From: Mixophyes australis
Taxonomy: Eukaryota > Chordata > Amphibia > Anura > Limnodynastidae
Assembly (NCBI GenBank): GCA_036250195.1
Contig: JAVHZZ010000003.1
Location: forward strand, 344,846,875 to 344,910,874
DNA: 64,000 nt
Direction: 5' to 3'
The position numbers and the translations under genes were made by a program. The notes beneath the pieces are model-generated. The model was not told the DNA's origin. It searched no databases and worked only from the letters and a program-made list of their open reading frames with translations. Shown here in pieces: positions 48,872-58,732 of the stretch. Numbering within the stretch: position 1 is the stretch's first letter; each line of letters opens with the position of its first letter.

Positions 48872-50554
48872 TCAATTAAAGGGGAACCTCTGAGAGAAGT
48901 GTACGCCTCCTTTGTGGATGTCTATGTGATTTCCAACCCAGGTATTCATTCTTCTTTCTACACAGTTCCTACTCATGTGTCCCTTCTTATGGCAGTAGAA
49001 GCACGTCCCTGTCATGTCTTCACAATGTTTTGCTAGGTGTCCTATTTTATTGCCTTGAAAACACTTCCTCAACTCGTGTTGTTTCTCTTCCTTTTTACAA
49101 TCTTTCCTAATGTGTCCTTCTTCTCTGCAATTGTAACATCTCACTATTCTGGGTTTCCTGTTATGTGGGTTGTATTCTGGTGGTCGTGTGTGCAGTCCCT
49201 CTAGTGCTGGGATACTTATCATCATTACCTTATCACTTAGCGTCTCTTTCTGTTTGTTTATACTTTTATCATGTTCTATAGCTGACTCCCTGAGAGCACT
49301 TACAGTGGTTCCTTTCCAGTATGGTAATGAAGTTTGCACCCTTCTTTTTAAGTTTTCCCTGAGGCCATCCATTAGAACTTTAACAGCAACCTCTCTGTAA
49401 TATGGATTATCTTTTATGTCTGGTACCCCAGTATATTTGCCCATTGCTATCAAAGCTCTGCAAAAATAGTCTGCTGCATTTTCACTATCTTTTTGCTGGA
49501 TACTAAAAATTTTACTCCAGTCCACTATCACTGGGAAATATGTGGCCAACTGTGTGATTATATGTCTAATATTGTCCTGATTATCATCCTCGGTTAAGGA
49601 TTCATCCTCCTCCAACATACAATCCTTAATGAACTTTTGTATGTCAGTATTGAGAGGAAGACAGGTCTTCAATAATACTCGCCAATCGTTATTAGTTGGC
49701 TCATACACATTACCATAATATCTAATAAACTGCTGACATTTGGTCAAATCTTTCCTAGGATCAGGGAAATCAGACAAAATTGAAAATGTTTCAGACCTAG
49801 TGCATGGATCATGCTTTGCTACATGTTTTAAGGGAACATCACTATTCCTGTCTGCTTTCCCATTGGGAACTGCTGCTGTGCAGACAGGATGTAAGTCTAC
49901 CAAATCACTGAAACTAGTTGCTGAAATTGCTGCTGCAGTAAAATGGATGTCTCCCCCTGTGTTAACCTTTTCATTACTCTCACCACTTTCAGCAGCTGCC
50001 CCTGCTGGTGGGACCGTTCCTCTTCTTTGTCCTGAAACATTACTTTTAACGTTACTTAAAACAACATACAAGTTACTAGTTACAGTTTTTACATTTTTGG
50101 TATTGGCTGTACTGCCCGCCCCGACCGAATTTATCGGGGGCGTGTTTGCGCTCAGTTCGCCACGCTTTGCAACGCACACTTCCGGAATGCTTGTTTCCGG
50201 TACGCTTACTTCCGCTGAACACGTGTTTTTCCTTACACTCACTTCCGCTGTGCGTTCGCTGCTCTGCCACGTGTTACCTTCCATTTGCCACGATTTTAAA
50301 CAATGATTATGTGCATTTCTCACTTTCGTTGACTTAATCAACCGTACTTTATCTTTTACGGTATTTAGCACCTCTGCATTAAAACTCCCTGTTGTTGGGA
50401 AAGGCCTATCACAATCTTTGGTCATTTCGACCCACGTGTCACAATACACAGTTGCGTATGCACCATATTTTGCACACATGAGAAATCTCGCTGACTCAAT
50501 AAGACCTTCCTTAGGCAGTAAATTGGCAATCTCTAGCGTATGCCTAGCACCCAT
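48872..50554 (-). CDS. Retroviral Gag-like polyprotein, open frame
   Basis: An uninterrupted frame that would encode the virion structural precursor: matrix, capsid and nucleocapsid. I chose the ATG at 50554 (MGARHT) because Gly2 with Thr6 fits N-myristoylation. An in-frame ATG at 50659 would add 35 residues, but these come from a 45-bp tandem repeat. This gives 560 residues. The central part (about residues 270-450 from the chosen start) is the helical capsid-like region. At the C-terminus are three zinc knuckles. The first (CYNCREEGHIRKDC, 49097-49138) and third (CFYCHKKGHMSRNC) are complete CX2CX4HX4C boxes. The middle one (CFQGNKIGHLAKHC) has Gly in place of the second Cys. No protease follows in frame. 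Confidence 0.85.
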   Translation of the reverse strand: MGARHTLEIANLLPKEGLIESARFLMCAKYGAYATVYCDTWVEMTKDCDRPFPTTGSFNAEVLNTVKDKVRLIKSTKVRNAHNHCLKSWQMEGNTWQSSERTAEVSVRKNTCSAEVSVPETSIPEVCVAKRGELSANTPPINSVGAGSTANTKNVKTVTSNLYVVLSNVKSNVSGQRRGTVPPAGAAAESGESNEKVNTGGDIHFTAAAISATSFSDLVDLHPVCTAAVPNGKADRNSDVPLKHVAKHDPCTRSETFSILSDFPDPRKDLTKCQQFIRYYGNVYEPTNNDWRVLLKTCLPLNTDIQKFIKDCMLEEDESLTEDDNQDNIRHIITQLATYFPVIVDWSKIFSIQQKDSENAADYFCRALIAMGKYTGVPDIKDNPYYREVAVKVLMDGLRENLKRRVQTSLPYWKGTTVSALRESAIEHDKSINKQKETLSDKVMMISIPALEGLHTRPPEYNPHNRKPRIVRCYNCREEGHIRKDCKKEEKQHELRKCFQGNKIGHLAKHCEDMTGTCFYCHKKGHMSRNCVERRMNTWVGNHIDIHKGGVHFSQRFPFN

Positions 50555-50579
50555 GTTGTACAATATACTTTCTACCCGG

Positions 50580-50670
50580 AACACAGACACACCGCAATGC
50601 TCTGTTCCTTCCGGCCAAATGTGAAACACAGACACACCGCAATGCTCTGTTCTTTCCACTAAATAATTTC
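50580..50670. repeat. 45-bp tandem duplication upstream of gag
   Basis: The word ACACAGACACACCGCAATGC begins at 50581 and again at 50626. It is a two-copy direct repeat with a 45-base period, so it stays in frame and adds a repeated EHCGVSVF to the upstream reading frame. Confidence 0.9.
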
Positions 50671-51555
50671 AACTCTGTTGCTATACTCACCGCTAGAGAT
50701 CTATTATGCTCGGTGAACGTATTTCCTTTAGCCGCGCTCACTCGCTTTTCTCGCCCCTGGCGAGGTTCCCTAATACAGAAATATCACTGTGGGCCCCAAG
50801 GGCTATCAGCTCCTCGATACCCTGGCTCAACCACAAAAATCTGCTGAGTTTATTATCGCTGGGAGCGCAAGTTAATACAATCAACCTGCCTTTCCAGTAT
50901 AATTCCTCCTAGCTGCTTCACCAATTCGCACTAACGGTGCGATCGGATCGCACTGCCTACCAATACTAATTATTAGCAAACCTTGCGATCTATTGGTAGC
51001 GCTTTGCGAAAACCCGGTTTTCGCATTCGGTATACCTGCCCTGTATACCGTCCTTCAGTTGGGCAATCCGCCTCGTCAGACAGCAACTGAGCACCTCAAC
51101 AATAAACAGTGTATCTACGTTACAAAATCGCACACTATACACCTTTTCTGCGCAGAAAATTGAAAGTTCCCAACAACCGTAATAATGTCTCAGAGGCTTT
51201 CACAAGTAATTATACTATGCATATAATAACTATCAAAACAATTGTTCAACCACGTGGCAAATCTACCGGAAGTTTGCGTACGCACAGCAGGAAGTACACA
51301 TACGCACAGCAATGCAATACACTTTAAACCATTAAAACGACAATAAAAAGAAACATTTTTCTTTCTTGTCCCTAGATTCTAATTAGCGTTCCTTCAGTCT
51401 ATGCAACAACGGACATTCGGTTTCGCAACACACAGTGAACCACAGGTATTAGACGCATTGCGTTCTTTCCTGCTTTATGCGACGCGTCCGTCCATCCACC
51501 CTTTGTTGAGGAACCGAATATCGTAAGCGTTGCATACCTGCCGGTAACGTAATTC

Positions 51556-51573
51556 CTAACTCACGAGCCCCCA
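51556..51573 (-). other. Primer binding site, tRNA-Pro-like
   Basis: Three bases inside the 5' LTR edge on the minus strand is TGGGGGCTCGTGAGTTAG. The first 11 bases equal the start of the classical proline-tRNA primer site; the rest diverges. Confidence 0.75.
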
Positions 51574-51576
51574 AAT

Positions 51577-52447
51577 TATTAAAGTAATTCTATCGTTTTA
51601 AAATAAGCATTGCCCAATCAATTGAATGTGTGTCCAAAGCACAAACTGATTTATTTTTAACAGATGCAAATAGTCAACAATTCAATACATTATTATATCA
51701 TGATAAAGTACAGTACAGCACAGCCAATACCAAAAGATAAGTACATACCAATGCAATCGCTTGCGCTCGCTTGCGCACCCACGGGACCCGATGGACAATA
51801 TTCTGTATAGAATATTGTGTCAGAGTTGACTGAGGCCCCAGTGAGATGCAACTAATATATATACAGTCAGTGTTTCATTGTGAACAATAGAGATGACGTA
51901 GATTGTTTCTATAGGTCCAGATGTTGGGTGGGTCCAGGCCAGACAGGTAATAGGTTGATTCAATCTAAGGAATCCAAAGGTGGGGGTCTTCTCTCCAGGG
52001 GGTCTGCTCCTTTTCATAGCCAGTATCATACAAAGGTTTTACTCTCTAATATCAATAACTAAAGTATGCAATGTGCGATCTCTTCGCCGACTGCACCGGA
52101 CAGCTGCTGATGATTAGGGCTTCAATATGATATCAGGCATGACACCTTTCCTATTACCTAAACCTTTAATAACACTACAATGTACATATAATCAACATAT
52201 ATCTATATATATGTATATATATATAGACTAATAATAAACTGAATACTATCTGCTCCTGAATTACAGTGTAACAGAACCAATATGAAATTATATAAATAAC
52301 TAACTGTTGTAATGCGAGTGTGTGCGTGCGTATTTTACCGTGTGAACGCACCACGTCACGTAACACGTGGCGTACGCTTCGCAATACGCACGGCAAACCA
52401 ATATTAAACCAATATACTTTCGTTCATCCAATTATACGACTTCAACA
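51577..52447 (-). repeat. 5' LTR of the retrovirus-like element
   Basis: 871 bp, the same ends as the 3' LTR. It has two tandem copies of TCGCTTGCGC (51757-51776) where the partner has one; this accounts for the full 10-bp length difference. No substitution was noticed on reading both through. AATAAA (minus) lies at 51650-51655. Confidence 0.95.
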
Positions 52448-52451
52448 CAGC
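52448..52451. repeat. Target-site duplication CAGC, right
   Basis: Pairs with 43916-43919. Confidence 0.85.
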
Positions 52452-53830
52452 CTAAGTGCAATCGACACTAAAACCATGAACGAATAAATAGTACTAAAAA
52501 CAAGTGTAGAACGACCAGCGCTGACGTCAATGAAATCAAAGTCAATCAACACTAGCCCACAGGTACAGACCTGGAAATAAAACAAACTTATGAAAATATG
52601 GTATTATGACATTCAAGCAGCAAAATATTGCAAAACCAATCCAACTAGTACTGAAAGTACCATGGCAGTGTGTAGGAACCGATCTGGTAACTATTGCATA
52701 TTATTCTTTTAAAGATAAAAAGTTTAAGTGGTAGACCGCTAGGACAGTCAACTCATGTATCTTGACTAGGAGGAGTCAAATTACTGTGGATAACATGTTC
52801 CAACCCTGGAAAAGAAAAGGTTAACAGCAAAGGATACACTCCAACAGGCAGTCTACAGTGCAATCTCAAAGCTAACATTCAAGGATCCACCATAGCCCAT
52901 ATTTTCAGAATTGTTTGGGGACTAAAGGACATAAAGTCTCAACCAGTATGTCCATATTCCTTCAGCAATGAAAGGTCAGATTCCGGTGATGAGACAGCAG
53001 TATGGATCCCAATCATTTGAATGATGGGGCATGTCAGAAATCCCACTTATAGGAAATATCAGCATTTCGTAGGACCACGACCAAAATTATCTATGCTTTG
53101 CTAGTGTGGTAGGAGAGATGCAGAGGACAGAACCACCCGGAGGACCTGTTCCTTTATGTAAAAGAAACAGAGAAGGGTGTCCTTCTAGGAGGAAGGTGGA
53201 GCAATGGAAGCTGATGCAGATGGAAGAAGTTTACTGAACAGGGAAGTCGCAAATCCATTCAAGTCAGCGTTGGCAACTGAATCAGGAATTCCCCTAATTT
53301 TAATTTTATTTTGCCTGAATCTATCCTCCAGGTCTGTAATCTTCCCTAATAGCCAAAATGTCTACTTGGAAGGGCATCATAAGCAGAAATGAAGTCATTG
53401 TGAGAAGAAACCAACCCCTCCATTTTGGTTTCAAGATGGTCAGTGCGGGCACCCAGCTCAGCCACCTCAGATTTTATTTCTTTCACTGTCAACCGGAAAT
53501 CGGAGATAATGTACATTTTCAAGGAGGTTAGCAGGGTCTGGATAGAGCATAGAGTAACATGGCCTCCAAATTCTTGAGAAGAAATGACACCGGTAGGGGA
53601 CAGAAGGGCCTGTCTGGTTTCCGATGAGTGGAAGGCAGTCTGGAGATTGGACAGTCATCAGTGATTTGGAGACTCCCGTAATTGTAACTGCAGTTGCAGA
53701 GCCAAAGAAATGAACTAGGGGAGCCGACTTGGATGGAGCTTTGAGTTTTTTGGGGCTCACTTTGTATGATAATTCAGCCCAATAGAAAAAGAAAAAGTAG
53801 GACAATCTCCAGAACTGGCAATACACTTAG
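52452..53830 (-). pseudogene. L1/Tx1-like LINE ORF1 (right half of split element)
   Basis: The minus-strand frame 53467-53826 begins the ORF1 protein (SPKKLKAPSKSAP is visible). It continues in shifted frames with VKEIKSEVAELGARTDHLETKME near 53485-53415, a heptad-like coiled-coil segment, and a DTLLCFFYIKEQVLRVV-like stretch near 53175-53125. A coiled coil followed by a nucleic-acid-binding region is the L1 ORF1p plan. Several frameshifts are present. Its natural continuation is the ORF2 piece left of 43915, across the retrovirus-like insert. Confidence 0.72.
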
Positions 53831-53850
53831 GCAAAATACATAAGGTGGCT

Positions 53851-53869
53851 TAATAATAATAATAATAAT
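53851..53869. repeat. (AAT)n microsatellite
   Basis: Six AAT units just upstream (minus strand) of the LINE ORF1. Confidence 0.9.
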
Positions 53870-55222
53870 GTTTGTCTGTGGAGGTCTTCAAGATGATTTT
53901 GCTATCCACACTTTCTGTTTGAAATACTGTAATAATCAGCTTATTTGATAATATAAATGATTTCTCACAATGATTTGTAAAATGTTCAATACACATCCCC
54001 TTGACCTAATGAAAAGAAAACTGCAACAGACATGCAGCATGGCAATACACTAAAGTATTTAATTAAAGTGACTACATTTTGTCATTGATTAGGATACGTG
54101 GATTTATTTAATATTAGTTTGAACTAACTAATGTGGATTATGTAAATGTTTATTGTTGATAATGATATGAGGGGTTTCATAGAGCCAGTAATCTTGTATG
54201 ATTTCACATTTTGAAAGATAGAAAGACAATATGTTACTTTTGGAACTGCAAAATTGAAGGGACTATAAAGAGAGCACCTTGAAATAAGCTAGGTACTTGT
54301 ACAATTTAAAGAAAGCATTGTGGGTCCATACTTTTTGTGGTTTGTAAATCACCCTGGTTGACTAGCTTTGTTTTACTGACAGGTCAAAACATTCTTTGTT
54401 AAGAGCTGCCACACTGCTTTCTCAGAGATAAAATAAAGTATCGGCCATAGACTACAGTGGACAGTGCCCCATTGGCTAAATTAATTATTGAAGATATCTT
54501 TAAAACAAATACCGGTATATATATTTTGAAATAACATTTTTGCATAAGCATTATTGGCCTGATTCAGAGTTGGACGCAAAATGAAATCAAGTTCAGTTTG
54601 TTGTGTGGCACGTCTCCGAATGTTTTCAGAGCCAAACATATCATTATCTTAGAATGTATTCGCCTCTGCATATGGGTGGAGACACTCCACCTGTTACCTT
54701 TAGAGAAACCCATACAGGTGAAAGTCGGATTTGGGGGCCAATGCACCACTTTTACGTATTTACAAATCAGAGCAGAACACAAATAAAAATGATAATACTT
54801 ACTACAGGAAAGTCTTCCATGCCTTTTTATAATTGTCCCAAACAAATGTCTTTCTAATAGTTGAAAAAATGAAGGAGAAATAGTTTTTTACACCGTGTTT
54901 AAAAAAAATATATATATGCAAAGTCCATGTATGCAGAGAGAGAATACATAATGTCAAAATCCTAGCACAACATGGTTTTAATGTAATTAGCAAATAATAA
55001 ACAATTGCAGACATTTTCTTTGCTAGCAAGCTACATGTCTGACTGCATACACAACATAAATGTCACTGAGGTAGTGCTGTCTTGGTAATCATTAGCAGCA
55101 GGCGCAAAAGATACATCTTAAAACATGCATACTTGTGCCAACGACAGAGTCGCATCTGCATGAAGACGCCGCTACTGTACATGGGCTACATTAGGCCGCC
55201 CCCAGTGTCAGATGTGCTAGGG
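53870..55222. other. No gene recognised
   Basis: AT-rich sequence; short frames only. Confidence 0.45.
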
Positions 55223-55611
55223 CAGTGCTCCCCAATCTTTTCTCATCCTCGGCACACCTAAGCTCTTCCCAGAATTCCATGGCACACTAAAAGCAAAAAT
55301 ATACAAAAAAAAAAGAAGCAGGAATTACCGCTTGTGGGAGCGTCACACGTGTGCGATATATTCATAAGTGTCACCCCCGTAACATAATAATAATAAACTC
55401 TTTATTTCACTAAAATATTTTACAAAGAAAACCTATGGAACAAATGGTGAAGTTATTTCCGTAAGGCAAGGTCTTCCAATTAACCATAGTATGACGCATG
55501 TACTGCCATAAATTTGGTGCTTTTTCTCCTGTTGGAGGCATTGCGCCGTGGCACACTTGTATACATCTCGTGGCACACGGGTGTGCCGCGGCGCACTGTT
55601 TGATAGCACTA
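55223..55611. mobile_element. hAT-type MITE (CAGTGCTCCCCAATC end)
   Basis: A 389-bp element. The left end CAGTGCTCCCCAATC and the right end (complement TAGTGCTATCAAAC) are imperfect inverted repeats. The flanks TGCTAGGG (55215-55222) and TGTTAGGG (55612-55619) agree at 7 of 8 bases. The inside has GGCACAC words near both ends. It resembles the hAT MITE at 38033-38544 in its general design. Confidence 0.75.
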
Positions 55612-56200
55612 TGTTAGGGTATAAATTCCGTACAATTGCGTATGCACATTTTGTGAGCATGATCAGTGCGATTTCAGTGTCTTTACTTACAGTGTAAGCT
55701 TATGCAGTAGTTGTGTGAAATGTATGACAGTATCGTATACAATACTGTAATAGTAAATGGTTTAATAATATCATATAAGGAAATTATGTTTAAATATCTT
55801 ATAGTTGATAAACAGAATTGACTATAAACTGCAACAAATGCACACTGCTAATAATCAAGTCCTGTATTTCTCTAGAGATTCCACAAATGAATTCAATGAA
55901 GCATTACATTCCGTTAATTCAAACGACACTCTGCCTAATTGTTGTTTTGGAAATATTCATTATTTCAAACTGTCACTTTCCATAATGTATTAAAATCAGC
56001 CTCAGTCCCATTATCTCTCTAAAATAAACACAAAAACATGTTATTACAAATATAATTATCAGTTTAACATTCATTTGCAATTGATCAGAATCTCCACAAA
56101 GACATTAATCACATTCACCACATACTGTGATGTTGCACTAAAGTACTTTATTTACATATATAGCACAGGCCATGTGTGTAGGAAATTATACAGCTAGGGC

Positions 56201-56349
56201 CAGAAGCGGAACTAGCGAGCTGTGGGCCCCAGTGCAGGGAGGAGGGAACCAGGGCCCCTGACCTTCTGCATCTACCATGCAGCGGGCCCCATTATCTCCA
56301 TGGGCCCCTGTGCACTGCACCTGCAGCACCAGTGGTAGTTCCACCACTG
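56201..56349. mobile_element. hAT-type MITE, family with CAGxGGxGGAACTA ends, copy 1
   Basis: A 149-bp element. The left end is CAGAAGCGGAACTA; the right end is the complement of CAGTGGTGGAACTA. Flanks GCTAGGGC (56193-56200) and TCTAGGGC (56350-56357) match at 7 of 8. The inside is rich in GGGCCCC words. It is the same family as 62734-62874, in opposite orientation. Confidence 0.85.
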
Positions 56350-57008
56350 TCTAGGGCACTAGCACAGTAATAGACACCTGGAAAATAGGAATGCAAATCA
56401 TATCAAAGGGTTAGATGAGTGCAAATGAAATTAACATCAGGAGACTATGGAATCCGGTATATTAATTGTATGAAACAATAATATACCAAGGTACTATCAA
56501 ATTTAATTCAGAACATTGAAAAAAAACACTTTCCAATTAAAATTTCAATTAAAAAAATACCCAAAATGTAAAAACAAATGATGGGAGTTTCAAAGTTTAC
56601 AGAATTGCAAGGTAATATTAAGACATCAACACTGAATAGCATTGTGAGGTGACCATTGAAATAAAACAAGTATGTATTTACTAGAATTTTCTAGATCGTT
56701 CTCCAAAATATGTCACAATATTTTTAGAATTCCTCTGATGTTAATGCACAAGAGGAATGAATAGTGCTATGTAGCAACTTTGTTGAGTATTTATATTGAT
56801 CAAAAGTAACATTCCTTTTTTGTAAGGATGTGTAAAATCAAAGTTTTCGTAGCCTCTGAGCTCACCAAGATAAACCTGAAATAACCGCCAGAGTTATAGT
56901 AAGACTTGGGAACCAAAAAACAAAATACCAGGTTATCTTGTGCAAACAATCACATGCAGCCTTCTAACCTAGGCATCTCATTCGTAGAAAATCCCAAAAC
57001 AGAAAAAA
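56350..57008. other. No feature seen
   Basis: AT-rich sequence up to the outer inverted-repeat arm. Confidence 0.4.
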
Positions 57009-57200
57009 AATGCAAAAAGTTCTCACAATTCAATTTGTGAAGACTTGATGGTATAGACATAGTTGCCATTGAATATTCTCTGTAGCTCTGTAGTCCGCTG
57101 TATTGAATCCTGTATAACATGCTGGAAGGCAAAAAAAAACAAATCATAATGTAGTATGTAAAAGCATAGTCAAAATATTGAACAGTGAAATAAGTGACTT
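57009..57200. repeat. Outer inverted repeat, left arm
   Basis: Its reverse complement aligns along its whole length, with small gaps, to 58534-58732. Shared words include AAGTCACTTATTTCACTGTTCA, 'TTTTA(C/T)ATACTACAT(T/A)ATGATTTG' and AATTGTGAGAACTTTTTG. It belongs to an unnamed dispersed repeat. Confidence 0.8.
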
Positions 57201-57758
57201 CAAACCAAGGTGATACCACAAAATAAAAGAGAAAAAAAGTTGTGTTCAGTGTGAAAATGATCTTTATGAATAATGTGTGATCAACAATCCAATGATGCAT
57301 CCACATTAAACACTATTCGTGTGTTGAATGACATCAAAGCGTCAAGCATAAATAAACAACATCCTCCAACACAAAGTAAATCATGCAGTTAGTTAAATTT
57401 AATCTAATCAGTTGGAGCAACAATCACAGCGCCCCTTCAGTATGCACATTTCCAAGAGAATCGTAGAAAATCAAACAGTGTCAGTGTGCTTCTTTTTCCT
57501 TCGTTCTCAGTTCCTTGTCTGGATTAATTTATTCTTAAAAATAGTCTGTCATCTGTTCCTTGGATGTAAGCATGCAGATATACTCCATGTTTAGATAAAT
57601 CAATGGATGGAAAAAAAGAGAGACAAGTGAATTATCTTTATTACCAGATGTATCAAAAGAGAAAAAACACTGACATGGAACAATTTCCTAAGACCATATA
57701 AAAACATAAAAATGTTGAAAAAAATTCAACACATGTAAATGGATTGGGTACAATTTAA

Positions 57759-58300
57759 CAGCTCATTATGCCGACAATGAGTATATCTACAAAATAAGTC
57801 CGATTTCCCCAATGCCTATAGAAAGAAAAAGCAGACTTGCCATAAAAATGACAGTCTACATGCCCGACATCCTTCTGTTATATACCGATTGATGGAAATC
57901 ACTGCACTTTCTATTTACGTCACTTATCAGACCTACAGTGATATTTCAGGACTTATAGCGGCAATCCCAGCCCCATGTGTAACATAAAAGTGTTGATGGT
58001 GTTTGTAATTTTAACCTTACCCCTATTCCTAACCCTAACCCTACCACTAACACTAACCCTAACCTTTAAATTAGGTAATAAAGTCGTGCTGGCATTGTCG
58101 CTTTAAATCCTGCAATATCACTGTAGGTCTGATAAGTGTCGTATATAGAAAGTGCCGTGATTTACATCAATCAGTATATAAAACGGATGTCGGGCATGTA
58201 GACTGTCATTTTTATGGTAAGTCTACTTTTTCTTTCTATAGGTATTGTGGAAATCTGACTTATTTTGTAGATATACACGCTGTCATCATAATGAGCGCCG
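57759..58300. mobile_element. TTAA-flanked hairpin element with telomere-like loop
   Basis: 542 bp between TTAA (57755-57758) and TTAA (58301-58304). The arms 57759-57971 and 58088-58300 are long imperfect inverted repeats, including GCCCGACAT, 'TGACAGTCTACATG' and CACTGTAGGTCTGATAAGTG with their complements. The loop, 57972-58087, contains CCCTAA-type repeats. The TTAA target points to piggyBac- or Kolobok-type transposition. No protein is encoded. Confidence 0.88.
58012..58067. repeat. Interstitial telomere-like (CCCTAA)n repeats
   Basis: About nine consecutive CCCTAA-like units, several exact and others with single changes (for example CACTAA), in the loop of the hairpin element. Confidence 0.9.
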
Positions 58301-58533
58301 TTAACGTGACTACCACCGATGTAAATGTGTACTCTTACCAGAGGGAAGTATGGTATTGAAAGATACCCGTCAGATGGTAATGAAGGGAAGCTGGCAGTCA
58401 ATGTACGGATTCTAGGGTAAGGAGTGCACCCCTATGTGTATCTAATCTCACCTGACGCGTTTCGATTACTAAACCTTTGTCAAGTCAAATGATAATAATC
58501 CCTGACCATATATATTGGAAGAAAAAATGTTTT

Positions 58534-58732
58534 AAGTCACTTATTTCACTGTTCATTATTTAAACTTTGCTTTTATATACTACATAATGATTTGGGTTTT
58601 CTTTTGTCTTCCAACATATTATATGGAATTCAATATGGACTATTACAGAGCCACAAAAAATAATCACTTGCAGCTACGTCTGTACTTTCGAGTCTTCATT
58701 TATTCAATTGTGAGAACTTTTTGTGTTTTTTT
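58534..58732. repeat. Outer inverted repeat, right arm
   Basis: Partner of 57009-57200. Just before it is GACGCGTTTCGATTAC (58455-58470) and CTTTGTCAAG, a word pair seen at the ends of some amphibian retroelements as I recall, so the arm may be part of a retroelement copy. Confidence 0.78.

Larger units (their letters stand above)
43920..52447 (-). mobile_element. Endogenous retrovirus-like element, gag only, young
   Basis: An 8.5-kb proviral structure read on the minus strand: 5' LTR (51577-52447), tRNA-Pro-like primer site (51556-51573), about 1 kb of leader, open gag (48872-50554), about 4 kb of mostly non-coding DNA and 3' LTR (43920-44780). Only a decayed trace compatible with pol RNase H (about 46930-47215) was seen; no reverse transcriptase YxDD block, integrase or env was found. 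The primer type, 4-bp target duplication and Gag zinc knuckles point to class I (gamma/epsilon-related) retroviruses. Near-identical LTRs imply recent movement, which must have used enzymes supplied by another copy. It is inserted in the L1/Tx1-like LINE. Confidence 0.9.

Noticed and set aside
49740..50306. Plus-strand 188-codon frame
   Set aside because: Antisense shadow of the gag frame.
58012..58067. A chromosome end
   Set aside because: The telomere-like block is short, degenerate and confined to the loop of a transposon-like hairpin with unique DNA on both sides.
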